A stretch of 64,000 bases of DNA from positions 49,384,001 to 49,448,000 of the forward strand of contig NC_134539.1 in the NCBI RefSeq assembly GCF_050624435.1, given 5' to 3'. The DNA comes from Tenrec ecaudatus. Taxonomy: Eukaryota; Chordata; Mammalia; Afrosoricida; Tenrecidae. The position numbers and the translations under genes were made by a program. Every line of letters starts with the position of its first letter. Position 1 is the stretch's first letter. The notes below the pieces were generated by a model, which saw only the letters and a program-made list of their open reading frames with translations, was not told the DNA's origin and ran no database searches. Positions 1 through 11,065 of the stretch are shown here, one piece after another.

Positions 1-775
1 GTCCTGGTATAATGAAAATTGTCACCTTGTGTCTAAAAGGTACCGTGTCAGTGTGCATAGTATTTAAAATTTGATCTAAATTAAAAATCCTATAGAACAT
101 TGAGAATATCGTTAGGCACTAGTTGGTACGTGTTAGGGTATAACAAAGATCAACGTCTTCTTGCCCTCCAGAATTTTTTTAATCTTTGAGAGAGACAAGA
201 AAGAGATCGATAATGTACCTCTACCAACCCTACTGTACTCCTGAAGGTCTTGTAGGTGTCTAGGTGATGCTACAATACTAGTTAACTCATTTTCTAATCA
301 CAACTGTTAAAAATAAGCCCCAAATATAGGGTGGTTTTGTTTTTAAGGTGATGGAGTGAGGGGAAAGGGGAGAAGAGCCAGCTGCATTGGTCTTTCTTAT
401 TGACTAGCCTCTTCTTGCAGGAGCCAAGGTAAGAAAGGAGTCCTGAGCACTCATTTGGAGGGATGTAGGGCAGAGGTGGCAAGGAAAGATGACAGGCGGG
501 CAAACACTCCTGGGAGAGCAGTTAAGGCGCTGCGTCAAGCAGCTCTGATTGGATTGGATCTTGAAGTTGAAATGTATACCTGAGAGTAACTGGTTTGCAG
601 GAACAGTATTTTGGCGTAATGAAGACCAGGTAGTTTGACAGTTCTCCTGAGAGTTTTCTAGTGACTCAACTGATCACGAAGATCAAAAGATACACTTTTA
701 TTTTGTAAACAGATACAGTGTATCTTAAACCTTCCAGTATTACATTAACCTGATGATTTGGGGTTAATTTTTCAG
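1..775 (+). other. HSDL2: HSDL2 intron, 3' part
   Basis: This is intronic sequence upstream of the first exon visible in the window. It ends in a pyrimidine-rich stretch and a TTTTTCAG acceptor directly before base 776. I see no coding exon, RNA gene or recognisable young repeat in it. Confidence 0.7.
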
Positions 776-847
776 GCCATCCTTTGTTACCAGATTTCTT
801 CTTAGATGACCTCCCTGATGAAGTTACCAAGAAAATGGAATCTCATG
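776..847 (+). CDS. HSDL2: HSDL2 coding exon (hinge between SDR and SCP2 domains)
   Basis: This 72-nt internal exon encodes GHPLLPDFFLDDLPDEV and the following KKMESH, which I recognise as the linker of hydroxysteroid dehydrogenase-like protein 2. The human protein has a very similar HPLQPDFFLDE segment just after its short-chain dehydrogenase domain. The acceptor is TTTTTCAG and the donor is ATG|GTAAGA. Two bases complete a glycine codon at the start and one G is carried to the next exon, so the phase is 1 on both sides. HSDL2 is a peroxisomal and mitochondrial-associated SDR-family protein linked to fatty-acid metabolism; its physiological substrate is not settled. The exons for the SDR catalytic domain lie before the window. 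The residues here (DDLPDEV) differ from human, as expected for a weakly constrained hinge. Confidence 0.9.
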
Positions 848-1210
848 GTAAGATTTAGCCCATAATCTATATAGGAAAATAAAGATAGTGATTTATATAT
901 TTCTTCCAAAAGAAAGAATTGATCCTGGAACAGTGGCATTTCTGCTGCTGCTTTTAAGTCGGTTTTAAATTTAAGCTAGACAAGTGACCTGAGTTCTTAG
1001 TTCTGGTAATCAAGGTTGTCTTTTCCTTTTACTTGTATTAAGGTTGTTTTTATTATTTTAAATTTCAAAACCATTTTATTGGGAGTAAATACATACTTCA
1101 TTTCCATAATTCAGTCACATCAAGCAGTATTGTACAATTGCTACCATTGATTTTATATTCTTAATATAAACTTGCCTTTGATTAAAGAGAACAGTCTGAA
1201 AATAATGTTT

Positions 1211-1332
1211 TTTTTTTAATTTTAACAATTTATTAGGGGCTCATACAATTCTTATCACAGTTCATACATATACATACATCAATTGTATAAAGCACATCTG
1301 TACAGTCTTTGCCCTAATCATTTTTTTCTCCT
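1211..1332 (-). mobile_element. L1 3' end, extremely 5'-truncated
   Basis: About 120 bp of an L1 3' terminus in reverse orientation, beginning with its poly(A) read as poly(T). It is flanked by a direct repeat TGAAAATAATGTTT at about 1197-1210 and 1333-1346, the target-site duplication expected of LINE endonuclease insertion. It matches only the outer tail module of the double-tailed copies at 2726 and 55190. Confidence 0.8.
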
Positions 1333-2213
1333 TGAAAATAATGTTTTACTTATTTATTGTCTTTAGGTATTTCTGATTGATATGTTACATTGTGGGAAAA
1401 CCGGTCACATCAGAGTACAACTAGGACTATTATAGAAGCAATATTTTATAGAAGCAGTAACTTCTAGGGAGATTTTGTTTTTACTTAGTCTTTTTTTTAA
1501 TAACTCACAGAAAAATTATCCCCTTTGAATTGGTCCAGAGTTTACATTTAGTCTGTATTCTGGCTTTTTGCTATTGGAAGAGTGAAAGATGCCAGAAGAA
1601 ATAATTTTTTAACAGGTCGTCAGGGAGTAATTTTTCTCATATCTTACCAACATAATGACTGTGCTGCTTCTGGGCCCTTGCCGTGTTTCGATCTTATAGA
1701 CGCTGTGTGAATAGCCCTATAAGATCGGAGGTTGTTGAGAGGTTGCTGTAAAGTGTGGGCACAAATTTCCTTCATACCTTGAGCAAATCCATAGAGTCTT
1801 CCTGTAATATTTTAGTGCCAAACCTTAATCCAGGCTTAATCTTACATTTTCTATCTTTAGTTTTTACTTTCTCCAAATTTTAAAAATGATTTCTAAATGA
1901 TTACAAAATATAAACGAAACATTCTTTTGTACTGTAGAAAAATTGAAAAGAAAAATATTACATTTATAGTCCTTTCATCTGAAGAGAAGCTCTTTTAGAA
2001 ATTAGATCTTGGATTTGATTGCCACATGGCTGCATCAGATTATGAAAACCTTTAGAAAAGACAAGACTGGCAGGCTTTCCCCACAGGGTCCGTACAGAGT
2101 CTCAGAAACTACCCAGAGTGTTATCAAAGTCTAGAAGGTTCCGGTCTTTAAGTTAAGTAAAGCCCAAATCCTGATTTTTGCCAACACCCTCCAATTATAT
2201 CTACCTTTTAGAG

Positions 2214-2408
2214 CAGTGGTTCTCAACCCTCCTCATGCCACGACCCTTTCATACCGTTCCTCATGTTGTGGTGATTCACCCCCCAACCACAAAATTATCT
2301 CCATTGCTACTTCATAACTGTCATTTTGTTGCTGTTATAAATCGGGTGACCCCTGTGAAAGGTCATTCGACCCCCAAAGGGGTCACGAGCCTCAGGTTGA
2401 GAATGCTG
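2214..2408 (+). mobile_element. SPIN-type hAT MITE
   Basis: A 195-bp element with terminal inverted repeats CAGTGGTTCTCAACC and GGTTGAGAATGCTG. A perfect 8-bp target duplication TTTTAGAG flanks it (2206-2213 and 2409-2416). The interior (ACGACCCTTTCATAC, CATGTTGTGGTGA, CTACTTCATAACTGTC) is what I recognise as the non-autonomous SPIN (Space Invader) family. It has no coding capacity. An ORF-like stretch over it is spurious. Confidence 0.88.
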
Positions 2409-2461
2409 TTTTAGAGGACTAGATAGATGAGCCTAGCTCTTTTCAATTAAACATTAACAAC

Positions 2462-2655
2462 CACCTGTTATCGCATCTATTAATTACATATTAGGCACCT
2501 ACTCTGTGTGCCAGTGTGCTAAGTACTTTGCATGTACTCTTTCATTGAATCTTGAGGATCCTACAAACCAAACAATTCATTTTACAGTTGACATCACATA
2601 GTTGGCAGGCAGGTAGCAGAGACAGAATTGAACTTTTGTTTCTCTTAATTTCAAA
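2462..2655 (+). mobile_element. Ancient MIR SINE
   Basis: Degenerate MIR-like sequence: a 'tattaggcacctactctg' motif, then 'cattttacag' and a region resembling the MIR core. There are no flanking duplications, as expected for a mammal-wide old repeat. Confidence 0.55.
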
Positions 2656-2725
2656 ATCCATGTCCTTAATTAGTAATTCTAGTAAACAACTGCTTTCCTA
2701 ATTCCTAAGGACATAAAGTCCTTTA

Positions 2726-3006
2726 TTTATTTATTTTTTGTTTGTTTCATTTATGATTTTATTTATTTATATATATATTTTTGTTTGTTTTTTGGTTTTT
2801 TAACAATTTATTGGGGCTGATAACAATTCTTTTCACAGTTCATACATATACATACATCAATTGTATAAAGCACATCTGTACAGTCTTTGCCCTAATCATT
2901 TTTTTTCTCTTTTCTTCTTTTACATTGTATAAAGCACATCCATACATTCCCTGCCCCAATCATTCTCAAGGCATTTGCTCTCCACTTAAGCCCCTTGCAT
3001 CAGGTC
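2726..3006 (-). mobile_element. L1 3' end with doubled tail
   Basis: A reverse-oriented, 5'-truncated L1 whose 3' end contains two successive tail modules: 2785-2905 and 2925-2990, separated by a pyrimidine stretch (an internal poly(A) read in reverse). A 16-bp perfect target duplication GACATAAAGTCCTTTA lies at 2710-2725 and 3007-3022. The two modules therefore entered as one retrotransposition event. Confidence 0.85.
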
Positions 3007-3323
3007 GACATAAAGTCCTTTAAATTAGTATATTCTTTCCATTAGTAATCCAGCTTATTAATTTATAATGAGTTCCCATCTCATGGACTAGACTACACTA
3101 TTGGTAGTTGTTAATCATCAACATATTCTCTCCATTAGGTCTAGTTACATAGGAAACCGTGTCAAACTCAGAAGATTGACGATCATGAGATCAGAATGAG
3201 AGGTTAGATAAGTGGGATGTAGGTAAGTCATGTGCTTACTGGCATCAGGCTCTGGTAGGATTGATTTTCCTGTAGGACCGTAATATGCCAAGTATATTGA
3301 CTACGGCTGCCGTGTCTCTCCAG

Positions 3324-3413
3324 AAGTGCTGGCACCCTTTCGGCCAGATATTCTAAATTACTTTGACCAAAGCTTTTTTTCCCCTCACCATGAGAAAGAA
3401 GATTTCCTAAATA
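3324..3413 (+). other. Possible unannotated cassette exon in HSDL2 intron
   Basis: A stretch preceded by a pyrimidine-rich acceptor (GTCTCTCCAG) is open for about 30 codons in the phase carried over from the 776-847 exon. It would read EVLAPFRPDILNYFDQ and continue to NS. Two donors are available. GTGTAA after base 3413 keeps the reading frame (90 nt). The better consensus GTAAGT after base 3415 would shift it (92 nt). I do not recognise the peptide and it is absent from the human protein as I know it. It could be chance. Confidence 0.25.
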
Positions 3414-3774
3414 GTGTAAGTTTTTCTTATCCTTCCTGACTGAGCCAAGAGCAATTGTATCTGGTACTTTTTATGTAGCTATATTAATGTACGCATGTAG
3501 GTACTAGTCCAGTTTGTCTGGACTTGGAGCTAACCTGTGTCGTCCAGGGGATTTTTTCATGTCCACATCCAGATCCATGTTCTCAGAGAACAATATGTGC
3601 CCCTCATTTCCAAATGGCGCACCTTTCTCTGTACTTACTATTTATGCTAATAATTATAATAATGTATTATATAACCACATAATTTTAAGTTAATTTTCTC
3701 ATTATAAAAATAAAATTTGTGTATAATACTTTTTATTCGAAAAATAAAAAGGAAAACATCCCGACTCATTTTCC

Positions 3775-3905
3775 CCCTCACTTTTTATTGTGAGGTGTTA
3801 TAAATTTATATGCATTTGTAAAACATGATTCAGAGATCCTCCTATGTAGCCTTCACCCAGTCTTTCCTGGTAGTAACAACTTGCATAAGTACAGTACAGC
3901 AGCAT
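3775..3905 (-). mobile_element. Old L1M 3' UTR fragment
   Basis: Degenerate reverse-strand L1M 3' UTR, recognised from the 'gccttcacccagtctttcc' and 'taacaacttgcat' landmarks. It abuts an RTE fragment. Confidence 0.5.
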
Positions 3906-3907
3906 CG

Positions 3908-4058
3908 TGTTGTTTTGTTAGGTGTCATTGCATTGAGTCGGTTCAGAGCCACAGGGATCCCTCTGTCTGCACAACGAAAGGAAACCCTGCCTGGTCCTGC
4001 ACCATCCTCACCATTGTCCCTGTGCCTGAGCCCGTTGCTGCAGCCGCGGCGCCAGCAT
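3908..4058 (-). mobile_element. RTE/BovB-like LINE 3' fragment
   Basis: Begins with TTGTTAGGTGTCATTG and a GAGTCGGTTC stretch, the reverse complement of an afrotherian RTE LINE 3' end. It continues through CCTGGTCCTGCACCATCC. The coding-like track over it is spurious. Confidence 0.65.
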
Positions 4059-4360
4059 TGTAGCTACACCATTAACATGTTCATATGTTTATTGCCAGGT
4101 AGCATCTTTTGCAAACTTGAAAACATAGTTGGAAATCTCATTTATATACTACTTTAATCATAGTTAGCAAGAGTATAAGAATGAATTTAGGCTTAAGCCT
4201 TAATGGTGTGGTGCTTGGGTCAGTTGTCACTCTCTCTAAAATAAAGATGTCTCAGAATCTCAGGTTACTCAGTAAACTTTCCAGTGGTAATGTAAAATTC
4301 ATTAGCAAAGTAAATGCCCATGATATTGCTCTAACCTTTGGAAACCCCCGTGTGCAGTAC

Positions 4361-4560
4361 CTTAACGTTAGACTGCTACCTGCAAAGTCAGGCGCGAGTC
4401 CACCGCCTCTCCGAGGGAGAAAGATGAGGCTGTTGGTTCCTGTAAAGATTTGCGGCTCGGAAACCCTGAGGAACAGTTCTAGTCTGTACTCTAGGGCCGC
4501 TGGGAGTTGGGGTTGTAATCAGCTCTTGGGAAGCACGATGCTACTGTGTGTCCTGTCTGG
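4361..4560 (+). mobile_element. AfroSINE
   Basis: A degraded SINE of the AfroSINE type. It contains GAGGGAGAAAGATGAGGCTG, then TGTAAAGATTTGCGG, GGAAACCCTGAGG and a tail region GGGCCGCTGGGAGTTGG. The 183-residue open frame across 4181-4732 is an artefact of this repeat. Confidence 0.65.
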
Positions 4561-4684
4561 TATCCCCTTGAAGCATCAGACCGGAAGATCACCGCTTGCT
4601 ATTGTAGGCTGTTACCACACTTCTCAACTCTGGGGGAGAGGGTCTGTCTTAAGGAATGCATTGTGCATTTCTAGGTGCTGGCAC

Positions 4685-4710
4685 ACGAGGAGGGGGGGGG
4701 GGGGGAGAGT
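4685..4710. repeat. G-rich homopolymer tract
   Basis: A G-rich run (GAGG followed by 16 G) sits in the middle of the intron. Its length should be considered uncertain in an assembly. Confidence 0.8.
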
Positions 4711-4799
4711 AGCTGAGGGAAAGCAGTGCTGAGTCAAGGTTCACTGCCCTGGATTTTAGAGTTGACCTTCAAGGGCCGGAGAGTCAGCTCTGACCCAGG

Positions 4800-5100
4800 G
4801 ACCTGAGGTGTGACAGAAAGAAACCTTGTCCTGTCCTGTACCAGCCTCACATTTGGTGCTGTGTTTGTGAAGGGTCTTCTTTTTTCACGGACACTACTTT
4901 ACAAAGCATGATGTCCTTCTCCAAGGATGGGCCTCTGCGAAAAGCACGTCCTAAGGGAAGTAAGGTGGATTCTCACCGTGCTTGCTTCTGAGGAGAGCTT
5001 TCTGCCTGTGCATCTTCTTGCAATCTATGGTTTATTCACTATTCTTTGCCAATCCCGCAATCCAGATGCATAGACTCTTCCTCGATCTTCTTGTTTCAGA
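4800..5100 (-). mobile_element. RTE/BovB-like LINE fragment
   Basis: Reverse-strand RTE sequence with landmarks GCATGATGTCCTTCTCCA, GCTTGCTTCTGAGGAG, and a 'caatctatggtttattca' stretch that corresponds to the 3' part of ORF2. It is degenerate and not coding. Confidence 0.7.
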
Positions 5101-5278
5101 GAAATGACCTGGACAGGAATTCCCTGGAATTCCCGTGTCCAGATTGGTTAATTCATTAAGAGGCCACAGATACTCATTTGGGGGATTTTTACTTCTGAGT
5201 CCCATGTTAGTTGGCTATCATATTCTTTCAAATCAACTTTTAGGAAGAATATACTGGAGTGATACAGAAAACTATGTA

Positions 5279-5699
5279 CCGTATATACTCGAATACAAGC
5301 CGACCCGAGTATAAGCCAAGGTACCTAATTAATACCTGGGAAACCAGAAAACCTGATTGGTTTAAGTATAAGCCTAGGGTGGGAAATGCAGGATGTGAAT
5401 TAACACAGAGACCAGAGTGGAGAGACGGAGTACAGCCACAGACACATCCTTACCAGTTCAGCTGCCGGCATAAGTGAATCACTACGGGTGCTTCTGCGAA
5501 TTGGAGCCATCCACATCACAGGACGGCTCTGATTGGTTAGATGTGAGTAAACACACAAACATTCAAAGTCCTGCAGTGTCAGCGGGGCTTTAAATGAACA
5601 GCGGAGGAACGGCAATCACCCGTGAGATGTTACACCTCGCTGGGGTACCACTGACATTTTTTGTGCTGAAAAACTAGGCTTATGCACGAGTATATACGG
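5279..5699 (+). mobile_element. Tigger/pogo deletion derivative (MITE-like)
   Basis: A 421-bp element with inverted termini CCGTATATACTCGAATAC and CACGAGTATATACGG, flanked by TA on both sides (5277-5278, 5700-5701), as in Tc1/mariner-pogo insertion. It joins the outer 110 bp of one end to about 300 bp of the other end of the longer element at 17757-19893. It is an internally deleted non-autonomous form. Confidence 0.85.
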
Positions 5700-5702
5700 T
5701 AT

Positions 5703-7729
5703 GTGCATACAGGGAGGCTTCAAAAAGTTCATGGAAACGTGAAAAGCCCCTCGTGTGTGCATGGGTGTGCACGCTCACACTTGAGAGAGGGGAATTAGGA
5801 AAACAATTTTGTGTCTGCCTGTCTTGACGGTCTTTTTTATGCCAGAATATTACAAGTGACTTTTTTGCTAGATGTGCATAGCTATTACTTGTTCATTGAT
5901 TTTACCTCCCATCCCTCACTGGAGCCTAGAAAACCCACTCAGTCTTTTTTATAACTCCAGTTTATTTTTAACTTCTCTGTCATTGTGATTCTGTTCTAGT
6001 TCTGTACTGTCCTCATAGACATTTATCTCTTTGCCTCATAAATTATCACCTTCTCTTATTTGGATCATTTTGTTCTTTTGCATTCTAGGGAGAAATCTGG
6101 GACAAATCAGATTTGTCCTCTATATTAGTGACTAGATTCTCTGTGTTGCTTCAAATGTGCATGTCAATTCTTTTTTGGTTCTCAAGTTACCTGTTGTCTT
6201 TTTCATTTTCATCTCATTGTCTTTTTATCTCAGCCAATTACATTGCTTATTTACTTTCTGTCCCTATTTCATGTAGTAGAAACATTTGATGAATTCTCTG
6301 AATTTATGGTTTGGAGAAATTTCTTTAGTAGAGCGATTTTATGATTTTTCATAGCAGATTAGTTTTAGAGATTGACTGATATTCAGAATAGCCTCTCATT
6401 ACATTAGTTTTTCACTAGGATCAGTTTTTCCTAGTTCAGTGTATTTTGTATTAGAGGATGTCTGAGACCAGGTGATGGAGATGTTGAGGATGCTTTGACT
6501 GTGCTCCCTGTGGATGCGTGTGGTGGGCATCCTGTCTCAGAGTTTCTGGTGCGGCATCTGTAGGACCTGTAGCTCATACCCGTATTTAAGGCTGACATGA
6601 GACCTCCTTTCATTTCTTCAGCTTAAAAACTACTCTCCCAGTATGCGCTGCTGCCAAGTCTCTAATAACTGTACTTTGGGGTGTGTACTTTAAAGTCCCT
6701 CCAGTCTTTTGCAACCATACTTTGGGGCGTTGTTTCCAACGTGCACCAGCACTAGGACTCCACCACCTCCTGACTGCTCCTCTGTTTGGAGGTGCGGAAT
6801 TTGAAATCCAAGGATTTGATTTGAAAGATGGAAACGAGGGATCGCATTGAGGCTTTCGTGAGAAAGAAGCAGCATCTGTGATTCACACACAGCTCCTGGA
6901 CTTGTTGGAAGAAGCCTGAAGTCTGATGCAGAGGATATAAATGTGAATGCCTTTCTCCAGTGTTAAGGTGGGCAGAGTTCTTCCTGAGACCTTTCAGGGG
7001 GTGCTCCTCCATCCTGTGTGTCTGGGGCACGGGCTTTAGTTACTAATATTTCTTCCTAGAGTCTGACAGTGGTTCTGTGTCAGACTAGGTGATGTTTAGT
7101 ACTAGCCTTTTTTTCTCTCGCATTTTTGTATCGGTGTAAAGTTGAGAAGAGGCTGTGTCACGGGTTGCTAGACGTATGTCTTTGTTTAGGGTATTGGAAG
7201 GCTCCCGGTGTCTCTTTTCCATTAGAGTTTACTTTGCAGTTTCCTGACAGAGCCTTTCAGAGATATGAGAGTTTCACTCTGTGCAACGTCATTAGTCTTA
7301 TATGTAAATGATCCGGCTGATAGATTATGCAATTCATCTTTTGGCAGATGTCTTTCAAGGCTAAACTAAAATTCTTGCTGCAATCTCCTTGGCACAGGAG
7401 ATAATAAGAGATGATATATCTTGATTAACATGCAAATTATCCGAAGTTGTCATATACTGTAAGGGAGGGGTGCCAGCAATTAGATGGATGTCAAGCTCTG
7501 TTCTCCGTGACATGATTATTAAAATCAAATGCATTCTTAGATGTTGCCTGCCACCTTCAACATGAAAGCTTATATCGTGGCTTGCCTTGTTTTAGCAACC
7601 TCTTCTTGGTCCATTTCTGGTGAGTTCTAATCTTGGTAATATGCTCAACCTTTATGTTGGCGACATAATAAATAATTAGAGATGAGAGAAAACGTGAAGA
7701 AGTACTACTCAGTGTACAAAAATTTCAGG
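5703..7729. other. HSDL2: Intronic sequence without recognised gene
   Basis: About 2 kb of mostly unique, AT-rich intronic sequence. A short motif GGCTTCAAAAAGTTCATGG at 5715-5735 resembles a mariner terminal repeat. Nothing else in the stretch is recognised. The short open frames at 6431-7030 show no coding character. Confidence 0.5.
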
Positions 7730-7805
7730 CTCTGGAGTCAGACTGCCTGGGTTTGAATTCTTGCCGTGCTACTTATTACCATGAGTTTTTGAACTTTCAG
7801 TTGTC
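7730..7805 (+). mobile_element. MIR fragment
   Basis: The core motif TGGAGTCAGACTGCCTGGGT and a following 'ttgaattcttgcc' are typical of MIR. Another MIR-like fragment lies at 8003-8115 (GAATTCTGGATTGAAATCTG, then 'cagttttcctac'). Confidence 0.65.
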
Positions 7806-8324
7806 ATTTTATAACCTCACTCGATTCTTTTTACTTTAATTGCTTTAGTCCTTATTTTAATAAATAAACAAAATGTGGTGTAGAACAAGTTATACATGTA
7901 AATGGGAAAGGTAACGTGTATTTATTTTATATCTGGCCATTCTCAGGAACTTTTTATTTTAATTTTCATCGTTTGGGAGTATGAAACAGTTGCTATTAAA
8001 AACAGATTTTGGAGTAAGTGAGAGAATTCTGGATTGAAATCTGGGCTCTGGTAACTTTTATCTCTGGCTTTGGAAGTCATTTGAGTCCTCTGAACCAGTT
8101 TTCCTACAATGTCTCCTCTTTATATGATAGTTTTGTAATTTTCATTGAGTTAATTATCTTGTATTTTCTAAGGGGACAATGTTCTATATTTAATAAATGG
8201 GTTTCTTCCTGGATTATTTCTGGCAAAGGTCTTACTATGACTGATTTGAGTTTCTAAAAGGTTAATTAAAATTGTTTGTTTTAGATGCTCCTATTTTCCC
8301 AGGAAGAAAGATTCAGTTTTCTAC

Positions 8325-8425
8325 TCCCATAAACAGATACAGTCTTGGAAATCCACAGGGACAGTTCTACCCTGTCCTAGAGGGTTGCTGAGTTGGAATC
8401 AACTCAATGGCAGTGAGTTATTTTA
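8325..8425 (+). mobile_element. AfroSINE 3' half
   Basis: Contains TACAGTCTTGGAAATCCACA, a GGTTGCTGAGTTGGAATCAA stretch and CTCAATGGCAGTGAG. This is the 3' half of AfroSINE, including its tail. Confidence 0.75.
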
Positions 8426-8864
8426 TTCTTAATTTTAATAGGGATAGTTTTATATTTCACCTATAAGAAGATGCCAAACATTGGTGTAAAATGCTTTTTT
8501 CATTTTTCCCCCACCAGATACATTAGATTTGTTTGTACAGTTTTAATATAATATATGTGATATTTTGAATATGGTAAATGAAACAATTAACTTTTTATAT
8601 TTTTCTATGATCTTCTCTTCAAGGTTTAAAATATCTCACCTACTACGTCATGAGCCTTTTCTGAAGTTAGCTCCTTGAAAACACTTTATTTTATGATTCA
8701 ATAATGGGCTTTAAAAAAATCACCCAATTGAAATTTTTTATTTTATTTGTTAAGAGTTTGCATGTGGTGTTTGTTGATTTATAATTTTAAAAAGTTTCTA
8801 TATATCCTCTCTTTCTTAACCTTACTCTGTTTTGGTTTTCACCGCTTTTCTCTCTTTTGATTTG

Positions 8865-9150
8865 TTGTTTTTAATAGCTTTAGTGAAATATAACTTTTAA
8901 GTACCGACGCTTACAATGTAGAGATGAATGACTTTCAGAATAGTCTGGGTTGTGCAACCGACTCATCAGTTTTTCTGTAGCTGCTTCGTAGTCATGCAGC
9001 CGCCATCACAATCAATTACAGAATTTTCATTTCCACAAAATGAGAGCAGTGGTCCTTCATTACTCCGACCTCCACCCTGCCCCCTACCTGCCAGCCCTCC
9101 GCAAACACATCTACTTTCTGTTCCTCTATACTGATCTATTCTGTATGTGT
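8865..9150 (-). mobile_element. Old L1M 3' UTR fragment
   Basis: Reverse-oriented old L1 3' UTR: 'tagctttagtgaaatataac', then 'tgtgcaaccgactcatcag' and 'cagaattttcatttccac' landmarks. No reading frame is supported. Confidence 0.55.
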
Positions 9151-9158
9151 CTTATTTG

Positions 9159-9236
9159 AAGGGTCTTTAAACAGTTTGTGGAACATTTTCATTATCTTTG
9201 CATCCCATTTTTCTACGAACTTTCTGAAGCTCACGT
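9159..9236. mobile_element. Short mariner-type MITE
   Basis: About 78 bp with imperfect inverted ends: GAAGGGTCTTTAAACAGTTT on the left, and TACGAACTTTCTGAAGCTC on the right, which reads inverted as GAGCTTCAGAAAGTTCGTA. The size and ends resemble small mariner-derived MITEs. Confidence 0.5.
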
Positions 9237-9434
9237 GCTGCCTAGTTTTGTTCGTCTGTTTTTATTTTTAAGGGAAAAAATAAAACATGGCAGAATATTT
9301 GATAAGTAAAAAAAGCTTAAAAAACATAAATCCAAAAAAAACTAAATAAATAAAAACTTAAATCCTTTTTAATCTCTCTTCCAAATCTAAATAAAATATA
9401 TGTTTTGATTTGTTTTCTTCCAGTCATTTTTTAA

Positions 9435-9785
9435 TTTGTTTTTTTCCTGCAGATATAATTTAAGATGTATACCCACAAACATAACACTAGATGATTATAT
9501 TACATTTAATTACATGTGCTGCCTATATTGAATCATATAATATATGATGATTGGCCTTTTCTGTTTTAGCATAATATTTTTTCAGGTTTCATCCATGCTA
9601 CATCCTGAATCAGTACTTCATTCCTTTTTTGTCAAAATAATATTTCATAGATAATAATGCATTTATTTGTCCATTCATTAGTTGATGGAGTTGTGTCATA
9701 TTCATGTATAAGTTTTTGTATGGACATAAACTTTCATTTCTCTTTGGTTATATACCTAGTAGTGGAATTCTGAGTGAGTGTACTA
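9435..9785 (-). mobile_element. Old L1M 3' UTR fragment
   Basis: Reverse-oriented L1M. Landmarks include 'catttatttgtccattcat' and 'ttggttatatacctagtag'. It ends where the younger L1 at about 9800 begins. Confidence 0.6.
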
Positions 9786-9799
9786 TTTAATACAGTTTG

Positions 9800-10405
9800 T
9801 TTGAATCCAAATCCAACTAAGGTCCTATGTTGACCCAAAGCCCATCTGTAGGCAACTGGACATCCCCTACAGAAGGGTGGTGGGGAGGAGACAAGCCAAT
9901 CAGAGTGCATGAAACATACAACTCTCCTCTAGTTCCTAAATGCTTCTCCCTCTAACCCGCTCCCACTATCATGATCCCAATTCTACCTTACAAATCTGCC
10001 TAGACCAGAGGATGTACACTGATACAGATAGGAACTGGAAACACAAGGAATCCAGGAAGGATGATCCCTTCAGGACCAGTGGTGTGAGTGGGTGATACTG
10101 GGAGGGTGGGGTGAAAACTGATTACAAGGATCTACATAAAACCTTCTTCCTGGGGGACAAACAACAGAAAAGTGGGTGAAGGGAGACGTCGGACAGTGTA
10201 AGATATGACAAAATAATAATTTATAAATTATCAAGGGTTCCATGAGGGAGGGGAAAAGTGAGGAGCTGATGCCAGGGCCTTAAGTGGAGAGCAAATGTTT
10301 TGAGAATGATGAGGGTAACGAATGTACAAATGTGCTTTATAAAATTGATGTATGTATGGATTATGATAAGAGTTGTATGAACCCCCAATAAAATGATTTA
10401 TTTTA
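9800..10405 (+). mobile_element. Young L1 3' end, 5'-truncated
   Basis: Plus-oriented L1 3' UTR with the landmarks shared by other copies in the window: ACCCAAAGCCCATCTGTAGG, AAGTGGGTGAAGGGAGA, AATTATCAAGGGTTCC and a terminal CCCCAATAAAATG. About 600 bp of the 3' end is present. Confidence 0.8.
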
Positions 10406-10594
10406 AAGCCAAAACTAAGATGGTACTGGGGAAAAAAAGATCCTGTCATTTCTTGACATACTTTTATGTGTATATTTGCATATTATCTGCACTCCAGAAC
10501 ATAACCCCTTTGGGTAGAGATTTTGTTCAACAGAACTGTTGCTCAGTGTACATAACTAGTACTCATTAAATAATTGATGAGCCAATTAATGAAT

Positions 10595-11065
10595 TTTATT
10601 AAAATTCACTGAGTTTTGTCTCATTTTGGTTTTCTTAATTAAAGATCCTTTTTTTATCAGTTTGAGGAAGTTCTCCTTTATTCCTAGTTTATGATTTCTA
10701 CACATGAAATGGTGTTGAATTTTTTTCTTATGTGTTTTGTATATCCCTTGAGATGACTTTGTAGTGTTTGTCCTTTGTTCTCTTACTATGGTGTATTGCA
10801 TTGATTGATTTTGTGTATTGAACTAGCCTTGCTTTCCTGGGATCAATCCCACTTGGTCACACTGTATATTCAGTTTTGTGTGCTGCTGGATTTTGTCTGC
10901 TAGTACTTTGCTAGGCATTTCATCTCATAGATTCATTTTTTTGTGGTAATGTGTTTGTGTGGTGTTGATATCTGAGGGATAATGGCCGCATAGAATGGGT
11001 TGAAAGATGTTCCCTTTCTCCTTGGTAGAAGTTGTGGAAGATTGGTAGCATAAAATATTAGAAAC
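10595..11065 (-). mobile_element. L1 ORF2 C-terminal fragment (old)
   Basis: Reverse-oriented L1 ORF2 remnant. Its nucleotide landmarks include CTGGGATCAATCCCACTTGG, CTGCTGGATTTTGTCTGCTA and 'gccgcatagaatgggttg', which are conserved in mammalian L1. The frame is broken. Confidence 0.7.

Noticed and set aside
4181..4732. 183-codon open frame on the plus strand
   Set aside because: It runs through an AfroSINE and a G-run, and the encoded residues resemble translations of that repeat elsewhere in the window.
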